From: Bacteriovorax sp. | GTDB lineage: Bacteria; Bdellovibrionota; Bacteriovoracia; Bacteriovoracales; Bacteriovoracaceae | Direction: 5' to 3' | Length of the DNA: 34,684 bases | Assembly: GCA_014376445.1 (NCBI GenBank) | Contig: JACMRM010000109.1 | Location: 1 to 34,684 of the forward strand | Part shown: positions 14,769-24,161 of the stretch, one piece after another | Position numbering within the stretch: position 1 is the first letter of the stretch | Layout of the letters: each line of letters begins with the position of its first letter | The notes under the pieces: model-generated | Told to the model about the DNA's origin: nothing | Database searches by the model: none | The model's input: only the letters and a program-made list of their open reading frames with translations | Translations under genes and position numbers: made by a program

Positions 14769-16352
14769 CTATTGAAGCCCTAAATATTCATCAAAAGATT
14801 TTTCAACGTCGATGATTGAACCGTCAGGCTGTATATCAATAATTCTATTGGCGACCGTTTGAACGAATTCATGGTCGTGACAAGCAAAGATTAAAGTTGA
14901 ATCGTATTTCTTAAGACCTTCGTTTACAGATGTAATACTTTCAAGGTCTAGATGGTTTGTCGGGCCGTCCATGATAAGAACGTTCGGTGCTTCAAGCATC
15001 ATTTTTGAAAGCATCATACGGACTTTTTCACCACCGGATAAAACATTGGTCTTCTTCTGACTTTCTTCACCGGTAAAAAGCATACGCCCCAAAAATCCGC
15101 GGACGAATGATTCGTCTTTGTCTTCTGAAAAATCTCTCAACCAATCGACTAAGTTATATTTTCCATCGACGAAAAATTCTGTGTTGTCTGAAGGGAAGTA
15201 AGACTTCTGTGCAGTGACACCCCAGTTAACCAATCCTGAATCAGCTTTTGCTTTACCCATCAGAATATCCATGAGCACACCACACTGAAGGTCAGTTCCA
15301 AGAAGAACAATCTTGTCAGTTTTTCTCACCTGAAAATTGATGTTCTTGAATAAAACTTTTCCATCAACTGTCTTCGTAAGTTTTTCCACCGTAAGAACGT
15401 CTTTACCAATATCTTTTTTTGCTTTGAAGTGAACGAATGGATATTTTCTTGTCGATGGCTGTATATCTTCTAGAGTAATTTTATCCAGAGTTTTCTGTCT
15501 TGATGTGGCCTGCTTCGATTTCGAAGCGTTTGCAGAGAAGCGCGCGATGAAGTCTTTAAGTTCCTGCATCTTTTCTTCAGTCTTTTTATTTTGGTTAGAC
15601 TTCAAAGTCATCGCAAGTTGAGAAGACTGGTACCAGAAGTCGTAGTTTCCAGCGTAAATTTTAATTTTCCCGAAATCGATATCGGCCATGTGAGTACACA
15701 CTTTATTTAAAAAGTGACGGTCATGGGAAACAACAATTACTGTATTTTCAAAACCAGCAAGGAAGTTTTCCAGCCAGTGAATAGCTTTCATATCCAAGTG
15801 GTTGGTAGGTTCATCGAGAAGAAGGATATCTGGTTTACCGAATAGCGCTTGAGCAAGAAGAACTTTTACTTTTTCTCCACCGTTCAGCTCATTCATTTTT
15901 CTTGAAAGAAGTTCTTCTTTAATGCCAAGACCTGATAATAAAACGGCAGCCTCAGATTCAGCTTCCCAACCATTCATCTCACCAAACTGGGCTTCGAGAT
16001 CAGCGGCACGTAATCCATCTGCATCCGAGAAATCTTCTTTAGCGTATAATACATCTTTTTCTTCCATGACTTCCATGAGGTGCTTGTTCCCCATGATAAC
16101 AACTTTTAGAACTTCGATGTCTTCGTATAGAAAGTGATCTTGTTTTAAAATTGATAAGCGCTGACCAGGTGTAATGAATACATGGCCTGCGGTACTTGGA
16201 ATCTCACCGGATAGAATTTTAAGGAACGTAGATTTTCCGGCACCGTTGGCGCCGATGAGTCCGTAGCAATTTCCTGGTGTGAACTTAGTATCCACTTCAT
16301 CAAAAAGTTTTCTGGCACCGTATCTTAGTCCGATGTTTTGGCAAATAATCAT
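14769..16352 (-). CDS. ABC-F ATPase, YbiT-like, with abnormal second ATP site
   Basis: This 527-residue soluble protein has two ABC domains joined by a linker (about 240-300) and no membrane part, the ABC-F layout. ABC-F proteins act on the ribosome, easing stalls or giving antibiotic resistance. Domain 1 is intact: Walker A GANGAGKST (34-42), signature LNGGE (156-160), Walker B LLLDEPTNHLD. Domain 2 keeps the signature LSGGE (438-442), but its Walker A position reads LGTDLQCG (351-358), without the Lys-Ser/Thr, and its Walker B is MDGPTNHLD (461-469) with Gly in place of the catalytic Glu. One site therefore looks inactive. GAGGAA precedes the start. Confidence 0.92.
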   Translation of the reverse strand: MIICQNIGLRYGARKLFDEVDTKFTPGNCYGLIGANGAGKSTFLKILSGEIPSTAGHVFITPGQRLSILKQDHFLYEDIEVLKVVIMGNKHLMEVMEEKDVLYAKEDFSDADGLRAADLEAQFGEMNGWEAESEAAVLLSGLGIKEELLSRKMNELNGGEKVKVLLAQALFGKPDILLLDEPTNHLDMKAIHWLENFLAGFENTVIVVSHDRHFLNKVCTHMADIDFGKIKIYAGNYDFWYQSSQLAMTLKSNQNKKTEEKMQELKDFIARFSANASKSKQATSRQKTLDKITLEDIQPSTRKYPFVHFKAKKDIGKDVLTVEKLTKTVDGKVLFKNINFQVRKTDKIVLLGTDLQCGVLMDILMGKAKADSGLVNWGVTAQKSYFPSDNTEFFVDGKYNLVDWLRDFSEDKDESFVRGFLGRMLFTGEESQKKTNVLSGGEKVRMMLSKMMLEAPNVLIMDGPTNHLDLESITSVNEGLKKYDSTLIFACHDHEFVQTVANRIIDIQPDGSIIDVEKSFDEYLGLQ

Positions 16353-16544
16353 AAGTAATTCCTCATTTTAGATAGACCTCTTTTTAAACTAAATGAAAGA
16401 AAAAGTCAGGGGTTATTCGATCGAATTATCACTAAGATGGAGCATAGAGATAAAATCTTTCGTAGACGATGGCTTTTTTGCCAGAGTAAAACCTTAGAAC
16501 TCATTCATTCTAGCGACTCGGTTGGTCATGGAGCAGGGGGAACT

Positions 16545-16817
16545 TTGAACACAGAAAACGTAAGTACAGACTTTTTACCTAAATATGAAGCAGCTAGAAT
16601 AGCTGTCGAGCGGGCTCGTCAGATCGTTAAAGAGAACAATGAAATGATATCTAAAATGAAGTCTGATGCTGATATCACAGATCAGGTCGCAGATTATGAC
16701 CCGTTTTTAGAGGCAGAAAGTTTCTCTCACCAAGACTCTTACGCATTTGATCTTTATAAAATAAAATCAACTAACGGAATAAAAGATTTTATCAAAGATA
16801 TATTTGGAGTTCATTAG
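16545..16817 (+). CDS. Small hypothetical protein upstream of rapA (TTG start proposed)
   Basis: I place the start at TTG 16545 because AGGGGG lies directly upstream, giving a 90-residue protein that opens LNTENVSTDFLPKYEAARIA. The frame is open back to an ATG at 16437, but that ATG has no ribosome-binding site and the added 36 residues are Arg/Cys/Ser-rich and unlike the rest. The protein has a helical N-terminal half (KYEAARIAVERARQIVKENN) and an acidic C-terminal half. I recognise no family. It is followed immediately by the 43-residue membrane protein and then rapA, all on the plus strand. Confidence 0.55.
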   Translation: MNTENVSTDFLPKYEAARIAVERARQIVKENNEMISKMKSDADITDQVADYDPFLEAESFSHQDSYAFDLYKIKSTNGIKDFIKDIFGVH

Positions 16818-16819
16818 TC

Positions 16820-16951
16820 ATGTCAAAAAAAAACAGGCCTCATAAAAGTCATTTAACTACTTCTGAAAAAGAGGTAGGCAAAAAGCACATCTATCTCATT
16901 ATTGCTATGATCGTTGTAGTATTGGCCGTAGCTATCTATAATATGCAGTAA
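16820..16951 (+). CDS. 43-residue single-helix membrane protein
   Basis: This short gene starts MSKKNRPHKSHLTTSEKEVG, a very basic polar N-terminus of about 23 residues, followed by one hydrophobic helix (IYLIIAMIVVVLAVAIYNM) reaching almost to the C-terminus. That layout suggests a tail-anchored inner-membrane miniprotein. GGAG sits about 10 bases upstream of the ATG, overlapping the end of the preceding gene. It lies 2 bases after that gene's stop and 26 bases before rapA. No family is recognised. Confidence 0.65.
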   Translation: MSKKNRPHKSHLTTSEKEVGKKHIYLIIAMIVVVLAVAIYNMQ

Positions 16952-16977
16952 TAGTTTTTCACAAAAGGACATTAATT

Positions 16978-19677
16978 GTGAGCAATCTCGTTCCAGGCCA
17001 GCGCTTCATGAGTGAAACTGAGCCAGAATTAGGACTTGGTATTCTGCAAGCGGTAGAAAACAAGACCGTCAAAATCTCTTTTTTAGCAGCTAAAACAGAA
17101 AGAACGTATGGATCAAAAGGTGCACCTATAAAACGTGTTGTTTTTGCTGTCGGAGACGAAGTCACTCTTCGCTCTGGTGAGAAAATTACTGTTGAAGCAA
17201 TTATTGATGAAGAGGGAATCGTTGATTACAAATCTTCCACAGGGATTTTTAATGAACGCGAACTTTCTGATTCACTAAGTTTTAATAAACCTGAAGACAG
17301 GCTTTTTGCCGGCACGGTTGATGCCCCATCACTTTTCGAACTTCGCTATAAAACATTGCTTCATCGCAACCGCATGACTCAATCTAAAGTCAGAGGATTT
17401 ATTGGTGGAAGAATGGATCTCATTCCTCACCAGTTTTATGTCGCTAATCAAATTTCAGACAGGCTGATTCCCAGAGTTCTACTGGCCGATGAGGTTGGCC
17501 TTGGAAAAACTATTGAAGCAGGTCTAGCTCTCCACCATTTGATTTTATCAGAGAGAGTGAAGCGCGCACTGATATTAGTTCCTGATTCACTGGTGTATCA
17601 ATGGTTCATTGAAATGCTCCGCAAGTTTAATTTATCGTTTGTCACAATGAACCAGGAAACTCATTTAGAGCCAGGAACAAATCCATTTACTGAAAATGAT
17701 TTTGTCATTGTGAATATCGGACTTTTTAAAGGCGCTGATATGGCCCGCAAGCTTATAATGGAGGCCACGTGGGACATCATGATTGTTGATGAAGCCCATC
17801 AATTGAAGTGGAGTCAGGAAAGTGTTTCAGCAGAATATAAAATTGTTGAAATGATCGCCAAAAAATCAAAAGGGCTTCTTCTTTTAACGGCAACACCAGA
17901 GCAGCTGGGAATGGAAGGACACTTTGCACGCTTAAAACTTCTGGACCCTGATCGATTTTATGACTATCCAAAATTTCTGGAAGAGACAAATCATTATGAA
18001 GAAGTCGCGAAAGAGGCCAGAGCGCTGATAAAAAAAGGCGGTCTTGAAAGTGAAACGAAATTGAAAGAGCTGCAGGATCTTCACGGACCTGGAAGAATTT
18101 TTTTTAGAAATACCAGAAACAGAATGAGCAAGCATTTTTCTTTTTTCCCTAAGAGAATCCTGCATTCTTATCCACTTGAAAGTAAAAAAACTCAATATCT
18201 TAGTTTAGAAGATGAAGAAACAATCGGTCCTTCTTTTGATATGAAGCTCGACTGGCTGACGCAATTTTTAAGCCGTCACATCGGTGAGAAAATTTTATTG
18301 ATTACAAAATCAAAAACTAAAGTTCTCTGCCTTGAGCAGCTGTTGAAAGACCGCCATCCGGGAATGAATATCGGTGTTTTTCACTCGGGACTCTCATTTG
18401 TAGCACGTGACAGACAGGCCGCTTATTTTGCCGATCCGGAAGGTGCAGACATTTTATTGTGCACAGAAATAGGAAGTGAAGGGCGCAACTTTGAATTTGC
18501 TCATCATTTAGTTTTATTTGATCTGCCGATGTACCCTGATCTTTTAGAGCAGCGTATTGGTCGACTTGATCGTATCGGACAGGAAAGTGATATACACCTT
18601 CATGTGCCGTACATAGTAAGTAGTTATGATGAAGTTTTATTCCAGTGGTATAACACTGGTCTCGATGCTTTTGTTCACTCTGCGAAAGGAGCGAGCATTG
18701 TTCATCAGCAGCTTCAGACTTTATTAGAGCAATTTTTAAATAATCCTTCGATTTGTTTTAAAGATCCGGTCATTCTGCAGGACTTTTTAGAAACAACAAA
18801 AAAAGAATTTAAAGACGTTTCACACAAGCTAGAAGAAGGTCGCGATATTCTCGTTGAACTCAATTCATTTAAAGAAGAAATCGCCTCAGAGATCATCGAT
18901 GAAGTAAAGAAATTTGATAATGAAGCCAATCTGGTTCACTACATGAATGAAGTGTTTCAGGAGTTGGGTGTTGATATTGAAGACCTCGATGACGGTGTCT
19001 ATTTTATCAGGCCTTCCGACAATATGTACGTCCCGTATTTTCCGGGACTGCCGGTCGACGGAATCAGAATTACCTATGAAAGAAAAACTGCTCTTCGCAG
19101 GGAAGATGTGGAATTCCTTACATGGGACCACCCGATGGTTGTCGGAGTGATCGATCTTATTTTGAGTAACACTTATGGAAATATGAGTGTGATGATCAGA
19201 AAAAAATCAGGGGCCACTAAAACATTTATTGAAACTTTTTACAAACTTCAAGTGGTCGCTCCAAAAAATTTAAGTCCGGAAAGATTTTTTCCGCCGACAC
19301 CGATCAGAATTCTGGTCGACAGTGCCGGAGACAACTTTTCAGCGAAATTTGAAAAAGATGACATTGATGAAAAGATCAACGGTGCCGATGCAGATACCAT
19401 CAGAAAAGCAAAATCGCTTTCTAAGTCTGCTGTTCAAAAAGTTCTTCAGACGGCTCATCAGTATGCACTAATTGAGGCCGCTCATCTCAAAGCAAGATAT
19501 AAAAAGAATATGATTGATCACCTGGACGCTGAGAAGATGCGCCTGTTGAAATTAAAAGCAGTGAACCCGGTTGTGCGCTCTGAAGAAATCGACGCACTAA
19601 CATCACAGATAGAAATTCTTTCTAAGTGTTATGACGAGGCGGAAGTTGTTCTGGATTCATTAAGAGTGATTTTCTAA
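16978..19677 (+). CDS. rapA: RapA-type SNF2 ATPase, RNA polymerase recycling factor
   Basis: This 899-residue protein matches RapA/HepA, a Swi2/Snf2 ATPase that binds RNA polymerase and helps it recycle after termination. The N-terminal Tudor-like part shows LVPGQRFMSETEPELGLGIL (4-23) as in RapA. Helicase motifs follow: motif I DEVGLGKT (171-178), motif II DEAH (271-274), motif III 'LLLTATP' and motif VI 'QRIGRLDRIGQ'. Length is slightly below E. coli RapA (968). The start is GTG with AAGGA about 8 bases upstream. It is preceded by two small genes and is convergent with the HD protein only 8 bases away. Confidence 0.95.
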   Translation: MSNLVPGQRFMSETEPELGLGILQAVENKTVKISFLAAKTERTYGSKGAPIKRVVFAVGDEVTLRSGEKITVEAIIDEEGIVDYKSSTGIFNERELSDSLSFNKPEDRLFAGTVDAPSLFELRYKTLLHRNRMTQSKVRGFIGGRMDLIPHQFYVANQISDRLIPRVLLADEVGLGKTIEAGLALHHLILSERVKRALILVPDSLVYQWFIEMLRKFNLSFVTMNQETHLEPGTNPFTENDFVIVNIGLFKGADMARKLIMEATWDIMIVDEAHQLKWSQESVSAEYKIVEMIAKKSKGLLLLTATPEQLGMEGHFARLKLLDPDRFYDYPKFLEETNHYEEVAKEARALIKKGGLESETKLKELQDLHGPGRIFFRNTRNRMSKHFSFFPKRILHSYPLESKKTQYLSLEDEETIGPSFDMKLDWLTQFLSRHIGEKILLITKSKTKVLCLEQLLKDRHPGMNIGVFHSGLSFVARDRQAAYFADPEGADILLCTEIGSEGRNFEFAHHLVLFDLPMYPDLLEQRIGRLDRIGQESDIHLHVPYIVSSYDEVLFQWYNTGLDAFVHSAKGASIVHQQLQTLLEQFLNNPSICFKDPVILQDFLETTKKEFKDVSHKLEEGRDILVELNSFKEEIASEIIDEVKKFDNEANLVHYMNEVFQELGVDIEDLDDGVYFIRPSDNMYVPYFPGLPVDGIRITYERKTALRREDVEFLTWDHPMVVGVIDLILSNTYGNMSVMIRKKSGATKTFIETFYKLQVVAPKNLSPERFFPPTPIRILVDSAGDNFSAKFEKDDIDEKINGADADTIRKAKSLSKSAVQKVLQTAHQYALIEAAHLKARYKKNMIDHLDAEKMRLLKLKAVNPVVRSEEIDALTSQIEILSKCYDEAEVVLDSLRVIF

Positions 19678-19685
19678 AGAAAAAA

Positions 19686-20624
19686 CTATTCGAGAAGTCC
19701 TTCTTTCTGAAGGACTTTCTTAAAATCATTCAGAAGATTCAATTCATAGTTTCCAAGCTCATCAATCATCATGTCTTTCAATGTCTGATTCGGGCTGGTC
19801 TTGTTGGTGAAAATTCTTTTATCGTAGTTGTTAACCATTGATAAAATCTCTTCAAGCTGAGAAAGTTTTTTCTTTTTATTCGGGCCCAGGCCAGTCTGCA
19901 CTTCTTCGTGGTTAATAACCAGTTCAAGAATAGCAGGAGTTACGAAAGGTTTTTCTTTTAAAACGTTGGCTGCATCTTTACAGTGTAAATAGTAAACGCG
20001 CTTGTCATCGTTGGTGAAAGCTTTTTTAGGTTTTGCAAAAAGGGCCATATCATCTTTATGCAGAGTCGTAAGACCAATGTCGTGAATAAGAGCGGCCGTC
20101 CCTAGGTCATCCATCTCCTGCTCAGTACAACGTCTGACTTCTGCAAGCTTTACTGAAAGAGCGCAGACATTGAGTGAGTGTTTGATGATTTCTTCATTTT
20201 TTTCTGCTTTTTTTCCAAAGATTTTTTTCAAGGCATCCGGGTTATTGGTGATAACCTGGCGCAAGCTTTTCGCGGCTTTTTCAGTGGCGCGGAAAGCACT
20301 TTCAGTTGGATTCGTAATCATTCTTTCCACCGCAGAGCTAGCAGCTCCCTCGGCCATATTTACTTTTTCTTCAAGTGGAGTTTTTGGATTAGATAAAGTC
20401 TCTTCTAAAAGAGAGTCGAGGAATTTTTGATAATTCACTTCATCTTCTTCTGTAATATAAAACTTTGCAATCTTTTGCGATTTTAACTTTTGAAATTTTT
20501 CTTCTGAAAGCTGCTCACCATTTTTTGCATAACAAAGATAGTGGTCTTTGAAATGAATGTAGAGATTGAACGTCAATTTTCTGAGCGGTTTTACAGTGGA
20601 AATGCGAAGGGGAGTGTAATCCAT
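19686..20624 (-). CDS. HD-domain protein, degenerate HD-GYP type
   Basis: This is a 312-residue cytoplasmic protein. Residues about 1-75 form an N-terminal domain beginning LRISTVKPLRKLTFNLYIHF, similar in style to N-terminal domains of HD-GYP proteins. The HD core has His149, His181-Asp182 (ALIHDIGL), His214 and His239 (INHEE). The place where HD-GYP enzymes carry HHE..dG.GYP reads NHEEVQTGLGP, so the GYP triplet is replaced. HD-GYP proteins usually cleave cyclic-di-GMP; with the motif changed, this one may act on something else or only bind. No ribosome-binding site is obvious at this ATG. Confidence 0.8.
   Translation of the reverse strand: MDYTPLRISTVKPLRKLTFNLYIHFKDHYLCYAKNGEQLSEEKFQKLKSQKIAKFYITEEDEVNYQKFLDSLLEETLSNPKTPLEEKVNMAEGAASSAVERMITNPTESAFRATEKAAKSLRQVITNNPDALKKIFGKKAEKNEEIIKHSLNVCALSVKLAEVRRCTEQEMDDLGTAALIHDIGLTTLHKDDMALFAKPKKAFTNDDKRVYYLHCKDAANVLKEKPFVTPAILELVINHEEVQTGLGPNKKKKLSQLEEILSMVNNYDKRIFTNKTSPNQTLKDMMIDELGNYELNLLNDFKKVLQKEGLLE
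19695..19717 (+). terminator. 9-bp hairpin inside the HD gene, possible rapA terminator
   Basis: AAGTCCTTC (19695-19703) pairs perfectly with GAAGGACTT (19709-19717) around a 5-base loop, 17 bases after the rapA stop. The hairpin lies within the last codons of the convergent HD gene. Only a short T-containing tail follows, so it would be a weak intrinsic terminator, or a barrier between colliding transcripts. Confidence 0.5.
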
Positions 20625-20799
20625 CAGTATATACTAAGGAAAATCAGAAAAATTACAATATTTTTCATGGATTTTGGAGCAAAGCACTCAAAGACAAAAA
20701 AGCCTTAAGCGTCATTCTCATCCAATGCACAGAACCTTTGGCCATTGGGGAGGGATTTGAGGTAAAGTGAGGCAAATTTTTTCGAGGATTACGGGCACT

Positions 20800-22422
20800 A
20801 TGATCAGTTTCAATAATGTTACTAAAAACTACGGCGGTCAGATTCTGTACGAAAATGCATCGCTTATTTTACGACCTGGCGACAAAGTCGGTCTGGTTGG
20901 GCCAAACGGTGCCGGAAAAACGACTGTCTTTCGCGTTCTGATGAAAGAAGAAGGATTTGATGGAGGGTCAATTACTGTTCCCGAAAAAATTCGCGTTGCT
21001 TACTTCTCGCAGAATATTGGTGAGATGAAAGGACGTACAGTTATCGAAGAAGTTATGAGCGGAAGTGCAAAAGCATCAGAGCTTGCTGCTGAGATGAGAA
21101 AAATTGAAATTAAACTGGAACAAGATCTTGATCCTGATGAAATGGAAAAAGTATTAATTCAGTTGGGTGATTATCAGACTGAGTTTGAAAAACTTGGCGG
21201 GTACGATCTCGATGTGCGTGCGAAAGAAATTATCACAGGTCTTGGGGTCATGCCTTACGACCACGACAGAGATGTCGGATTATTTTCCGGCGGATGGAGA
21301 ATGAGGATTGCTCTAGCAAAAGTTCTTATTCAACAGCCCGACGTTATGCTTATGGATGAACCTACCAACTACCTCGATCTTGAAAGTATCGTGTGGCTCG
21401 AGCAATGGCTGAAGGATTATAAGGGCGCAGTCCTCATGACTTCCCACGACCGTGACTTCATGAACGGAATTGTTAACAGAATTATCGAAGTCAACAATCG
21501 TGCAATCACAACTTATACGGGTGACTACGATTATTACGAAAAAGAAAAAGAAATCAGAAAAGTTCAGCAGGTTGCTCAATACGAATCACAACAGGCCATG
21601 CTTCAAAAGGAAGAAGAGTTTATTGCAAAGTTCGCAGCACGTGCTTCTCACGCGGCCCAGGTCCAGTCGAGAGTAAAAAAAATTGATAAGATTGAAAGAG
21701 TGGAGCTTCCTCCCGAAGATATTGTCATGGATTTTACTTTCCCAACTCCTCCACGTGGCAGCAATGATGTTGTCATCATGAAAAATCTTTCGAAAAACTG
21801 GACCAGAGATGATGGGGCCCTTCATAAAATTTTCTCGGGTCTAACGGCGACAGTAAACCGTCTCGATAAAATTGCAGTTGTCGGAGTCAACGGTGCCGGT
21901 AAGTCGACCCTATTAAAAGTTATTTGTGGACTGACAGAAACAAGCGGAGGCGAAAGCTCTCTCGGCCCTTCAATTCAGGTAGGATACTTCTCACAGTTCT
22001 CACTCGATTTATTGAATCCAAACAATACAGTGCTTGAAGAAATTTCCGGAAGACTTCCGAATGCTTCAAACGGATATATCAGAAACCTTCTCGCAGCTTT
22101 TTTATTTCGTGGCGATGATGTTGAAAAGAAAATTAAAATTTTATCAGGGGGTGAAAAATCCCGTGTTGTTCTGGCGACATTAATGTCAAACAACAACAAT
22201 CTTTTAATTCTCGACGAGCCTACCAATCACTTGGATTTAAAATCTCGTGAAGTACTTTTAAATGCCTTAAAAACTTTTGAAGGAACTGTTATGTACGTAT
22301 CCCATGACCGTCACTTTCTTCATGGATTATCGAACCGTGTGTTTGAAGTTGATAAAGGTGGAATCAGGGTATTCGACAGCAATTTCCATTATTATACTGA
22401 AAAGAAAAAGTCGGAAACATAA
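20800..22422 (+). CDS. ABC-F ATPase, YheS/Uup-like
   Basis: This 540-residue soluble ABC-F protein starts at ATG 20800 (MISFNNVTKNYGGQ), the canonical beginning of the first ABC domain; an upstream ATG at 20767 adds 11 unrelated residues. Both sites look intact: Walker A GPNGAGKTT and GVNGAGKST, and Walker B LMDEPTNYLDLES and LILDEPTNHLDLKS. The interdomain linker (about 240-310) is charged and helical, as needed to reach the ribosomal peptidyl-transferase centre. There is no C-terminal coiled-coil extension. Its stop overlaps the next ATG (TAATG), coupling it to the isomerase gene. Subfamily assignment is tentative. Confidence 0.92.
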   Translation: MISFNNVTKNYGGQILYENASLILRPGDKVGLVGPNGAGKTTVFRVLMKEEGFDGGSITVPEKIRVAYFSQNIGEMKGRTVIEEVMSGSAKASELAAEMRKIEIKLEQDLDPDEMEKVLIQLGDYQTEFEKLGGYDLDVRAKEIITGLGVMPYDHDRDVGLFSGGWRMRIALAKVLIQQPDVMLMDEPTNYLDLESIVWLEQWLKDYKGAVLMTSHDRDFMNGIVNRIIEVNNRAITTYTGDYDYYEKEKEIRKVQQVAQYESQQAMLQKEEEFIAKFAARASHAAQVQSRVKKIDKIERVELPPEDIVMDFTFPTPPRGSNDVVIMKNLSKNWTRDDGALHKIFSGLTATVNRLDKIAVVGVNGAGKSTLLKVICGLTETSGGESSLGPSIQVGYFSQFSLDLLNPNNTVLEEISGRLPNASNGYIRNLLAAFLFRGDDVEKKIKILSGGEKSRVVLATLMSNNNNLLILDEPTNHLDLKSREVLLNALKTFEGTVMYVSHDRHFLHGLSNRVFEVDKGGIRVFDSNFHYYTEKKKSET

Positions 22423-23057
22423 TGACTGATAAGAAGATTGAATTCTATTTTGATTTTCTTTCGCCTTACTCATATGTCGCATGGACATGGGTGAGATCGA
22501 AGCCATATAACTTCGAGTTCATCCCGGTAAGCATGCCGGCGATTATCGCCGCTCATGATACTAAAGGGCCGGCGCAGATTGCACCGAAAAGAAATTATCT
22601 TTTTAAGGATCTTTTAAGATTTACGAAAATGAATAATGTCCCGTTTACGACTCCTAAACATCTTCCTTTTAATTCGCTGTATGCCCTTAGACTTTCTTTA
22701 AAAGGAACAGCAGGCGGCCTGCAAAAAGAAATCATTGATGCCATTTACAGTGCAGGATGGGAGTTTGGTCTGGATATCGGAAGCGATGATGTCTTAAAAG
22801 AAATCCTGAAAGAAAAAAATCTTTATTCTGATGAATTGATCGAGAAAATGGAGCATAAAAATGCACGCATCGAACTAAAAAATAATAATGAAATGGCCCT
22901 GCAAAGAGATCTTTTCGGCGTCCCCAGTTTTGTGGTTGACGGTGAACTTTTCTGGGGTAATGATTCAACAAAATATCTTGAAATGCATTTGAACGGAACT
23001 GATCCTTTAGATAAAGAAAAATACAAACAGTTTATTTTAAAATTTACACCGAGGTAA
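22422..23057 (+). CDS. DsbA-fold 2-hydroxychromene-2-carboxylate isomerase-like protein
   Basis: This 211-residue protein has the N-terminal motif [14 protein letters not shown] (residues 8-21) and the C-terminal '[17 protein letters not shown]' segment typical of the HCCA isomerase / kappa-class glutathione-transferase group of the DsbA fold. These enzymes use glutathione and a Ser in place of the DsbA cysteine; the known members act in naphthalene degradation, but most, probably including this one, have other unknown substrates. It has no signal peptide. The gene overlaps the ABC-F gene by one base and is followed by an exported cyclophilin. Confidence 0.9.
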   Translation: MTDKKIEFYFDFLSPYSYVAWTWVRSKPYNFEFIPVSMPAIIAAHDTKGPAQIAPKRNYLFKDLLRFTKMNNVPFTTPKHLPFNSLYALRLSLKGTAGGLQKEIIDAIYSAGWEFGLDIGSDDVLKEILKEKNLYSDELIEKMEHKNARIELKNNNEMALQRDLFGVPSFVVDGELFWGNDSTKYLEMHLNGTDPLDKEKYKQFILKFTPR

Positions 23058-23059
23058 AA

Positions 23060-23617
23060 ATGAAAACACTTCTCATCTCTCTTATTGCTCTTGTAAGCAT
23101 GAGCGCATTTGCTGCCAATCCAAAAATCGTAATCAAAACAAACAAAGGCGACATCGAAGCTGAACTGTTTGAAGACAAAGCCCCAGAGACTGTAAAAAAC
23201 TTTTTAGCCTACGTTTCAAAAGGGCAGTATAAGTCCACAATTTTCCACCGCGTGATCAACAACTTCATGATTCAAGGCGGAGGATTCGATAAAGAGATGA
23301 AAGAGAAATCTGTTGGAGCTCCTATTAAAAACGAAGCTGGTAATGGAGTTAAAAATGAAACAGGAACTCTTGCCATGGCAAGAACTGGCGAAGTTAATAG
23401 CGCCACTGCACAATTTTTCATCAATGTAGCAGACAACACTTTCCTAGATCACCGTGATGAAACTCCAGCAGGATTTGGATACGCTGTATTCGGAAAAGTA
23501 ACTAGTGGAATGCCGATTGTGAACAAGATTAAATTGGTTAAAACAGGGTCACGTGGACAGTATGAAGATGTGCCATTGGAGCAAGTTGTTATTTTAGACA
23601 TCACAAAAAAGAAATGA
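23060..23617 (+). CDS. Exported cyclophilin-type peptidyl-prolyl isomerase
   Basis: This 185-residue protein has a signal peptide ([20 protein letters not shown], cleavage after AFA) and then a full cyclophilin domain. Catalytic-site landmarks are [13 protein letters not shown] (residues about 60-72), TLAMART (about 97-103) and [14 protein letters not shown] (about 115-128). It speeds proline isomerisation during protein folding in the periplasm, like PpiA. GAGG overlaps the stop of the upstream gene and the gap is 2 bases, so co-translation is likely. SlyD follows on the same strand, making a folding-helper cluster. Confidence 0.94.
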   Translation: MKTLLISLIALVSMSAFAANPKIVIKTNKGDIEAELFEDKAPETVKNFLAYVSKGQYKSTIFHRVINNFMIQGGGFDKEMKEKSVGAPIKNEAGNGVKNETGTLAMARTGEVNSATAQFFINVADNTFLDHRDETPAGFGYAVFGKVTSGMPIVNKIKLVKTGSRGQYEDVPLEQVVILDITKKK

Positions 23618-23654
23618 TAGGTTAACACGAACTTTAAAACCATACGGGGATTTT

Positions 23655-24137
23655 ATGCAAGTTGCAAAAAACAAAGTCGTATCAATCGACTATAAACTGA
23701 CAGACGGATCAGGAAAAACCATCGATTCATCTGAAAACCATGAACCACTTTTATACATTCAAGGAATTGGTAATCTTATCCCCGGTCTTGAAAAAGAACT
23801 TGAAGGTAAAAAAGCTGGAGATCACCTGAAAGTGACTATTCCTGCAAAGGACGGATACGGGGAAAGAAACGATTCTCTATGTCAGTCAGTTCCAAAATCT
23901 CAATTCGAATCGACTGAAGGTCTAGAAGTGGGAATGCAATTTGAAGTTGAAACAGAACAAGGTGAACTTGTCGTTTCAGTAACAAAAATCGAAGGCGACA
24001 TCGTTACTGTTGATGGGAACCATCCATTAGCAGGCGTTGAGCTACACTTTGATGTAACTGTAAAAGAAGTAAGAGATGCGTCGACTGAAGAATTAGCACA
24101 TGGTCACGTACACGGAGAAGGTGGACACCACCATTAG
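23655..24137 (+). CDS. slyD: SlyD-type FKBP peptidyl-prolyl isomerase
   Basis: This 160-residue cytoplasmic protein has an FKBP domain interrupted by the insert-in-flap chaperone domain, as in SlyD: 'VVSIDYKLTDGSGKTIDSS' at the start, 'LIPGLEKELEGKKAGD', the flap insert at about 70-120, then 'GNHPLAGVELHFDVTVKEVR'. The C-terminus ends in a short His-rich tail (HGHVHGEGGHHH), which in SlyD binds nickel and other metals. The tail is much shorter than in E. coli SlyD and lacks its cysteines. GGGGA precedes the start. Confidence 0.94.
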   Translation: MQVAKNKVVSIDYKLTDGSGKTIDSSENHEPLLYIQGIGNLIPGLEKELEGKKAGDHLKVTIPAKDGYGERNDSLCQSVPKSQFESTEGLEVGMQFEVETEQGELVVSVTKIEGDIVTVDGNHPLAGVELHFDVTVKEVRDASTEELAHGHVHGEGGHHH

Positions 24138-24161
24138 TTTAAGGCCGAATAAACGTCGGAT

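Noticed and set aside
20722-20748. CCAATG...CATTGG dyad upstream of the second ABC-F gene
   Set aside because: Only 6 bp with a 15-base spacer, and no T-run or promoter alignment; it could easily arise by chance.
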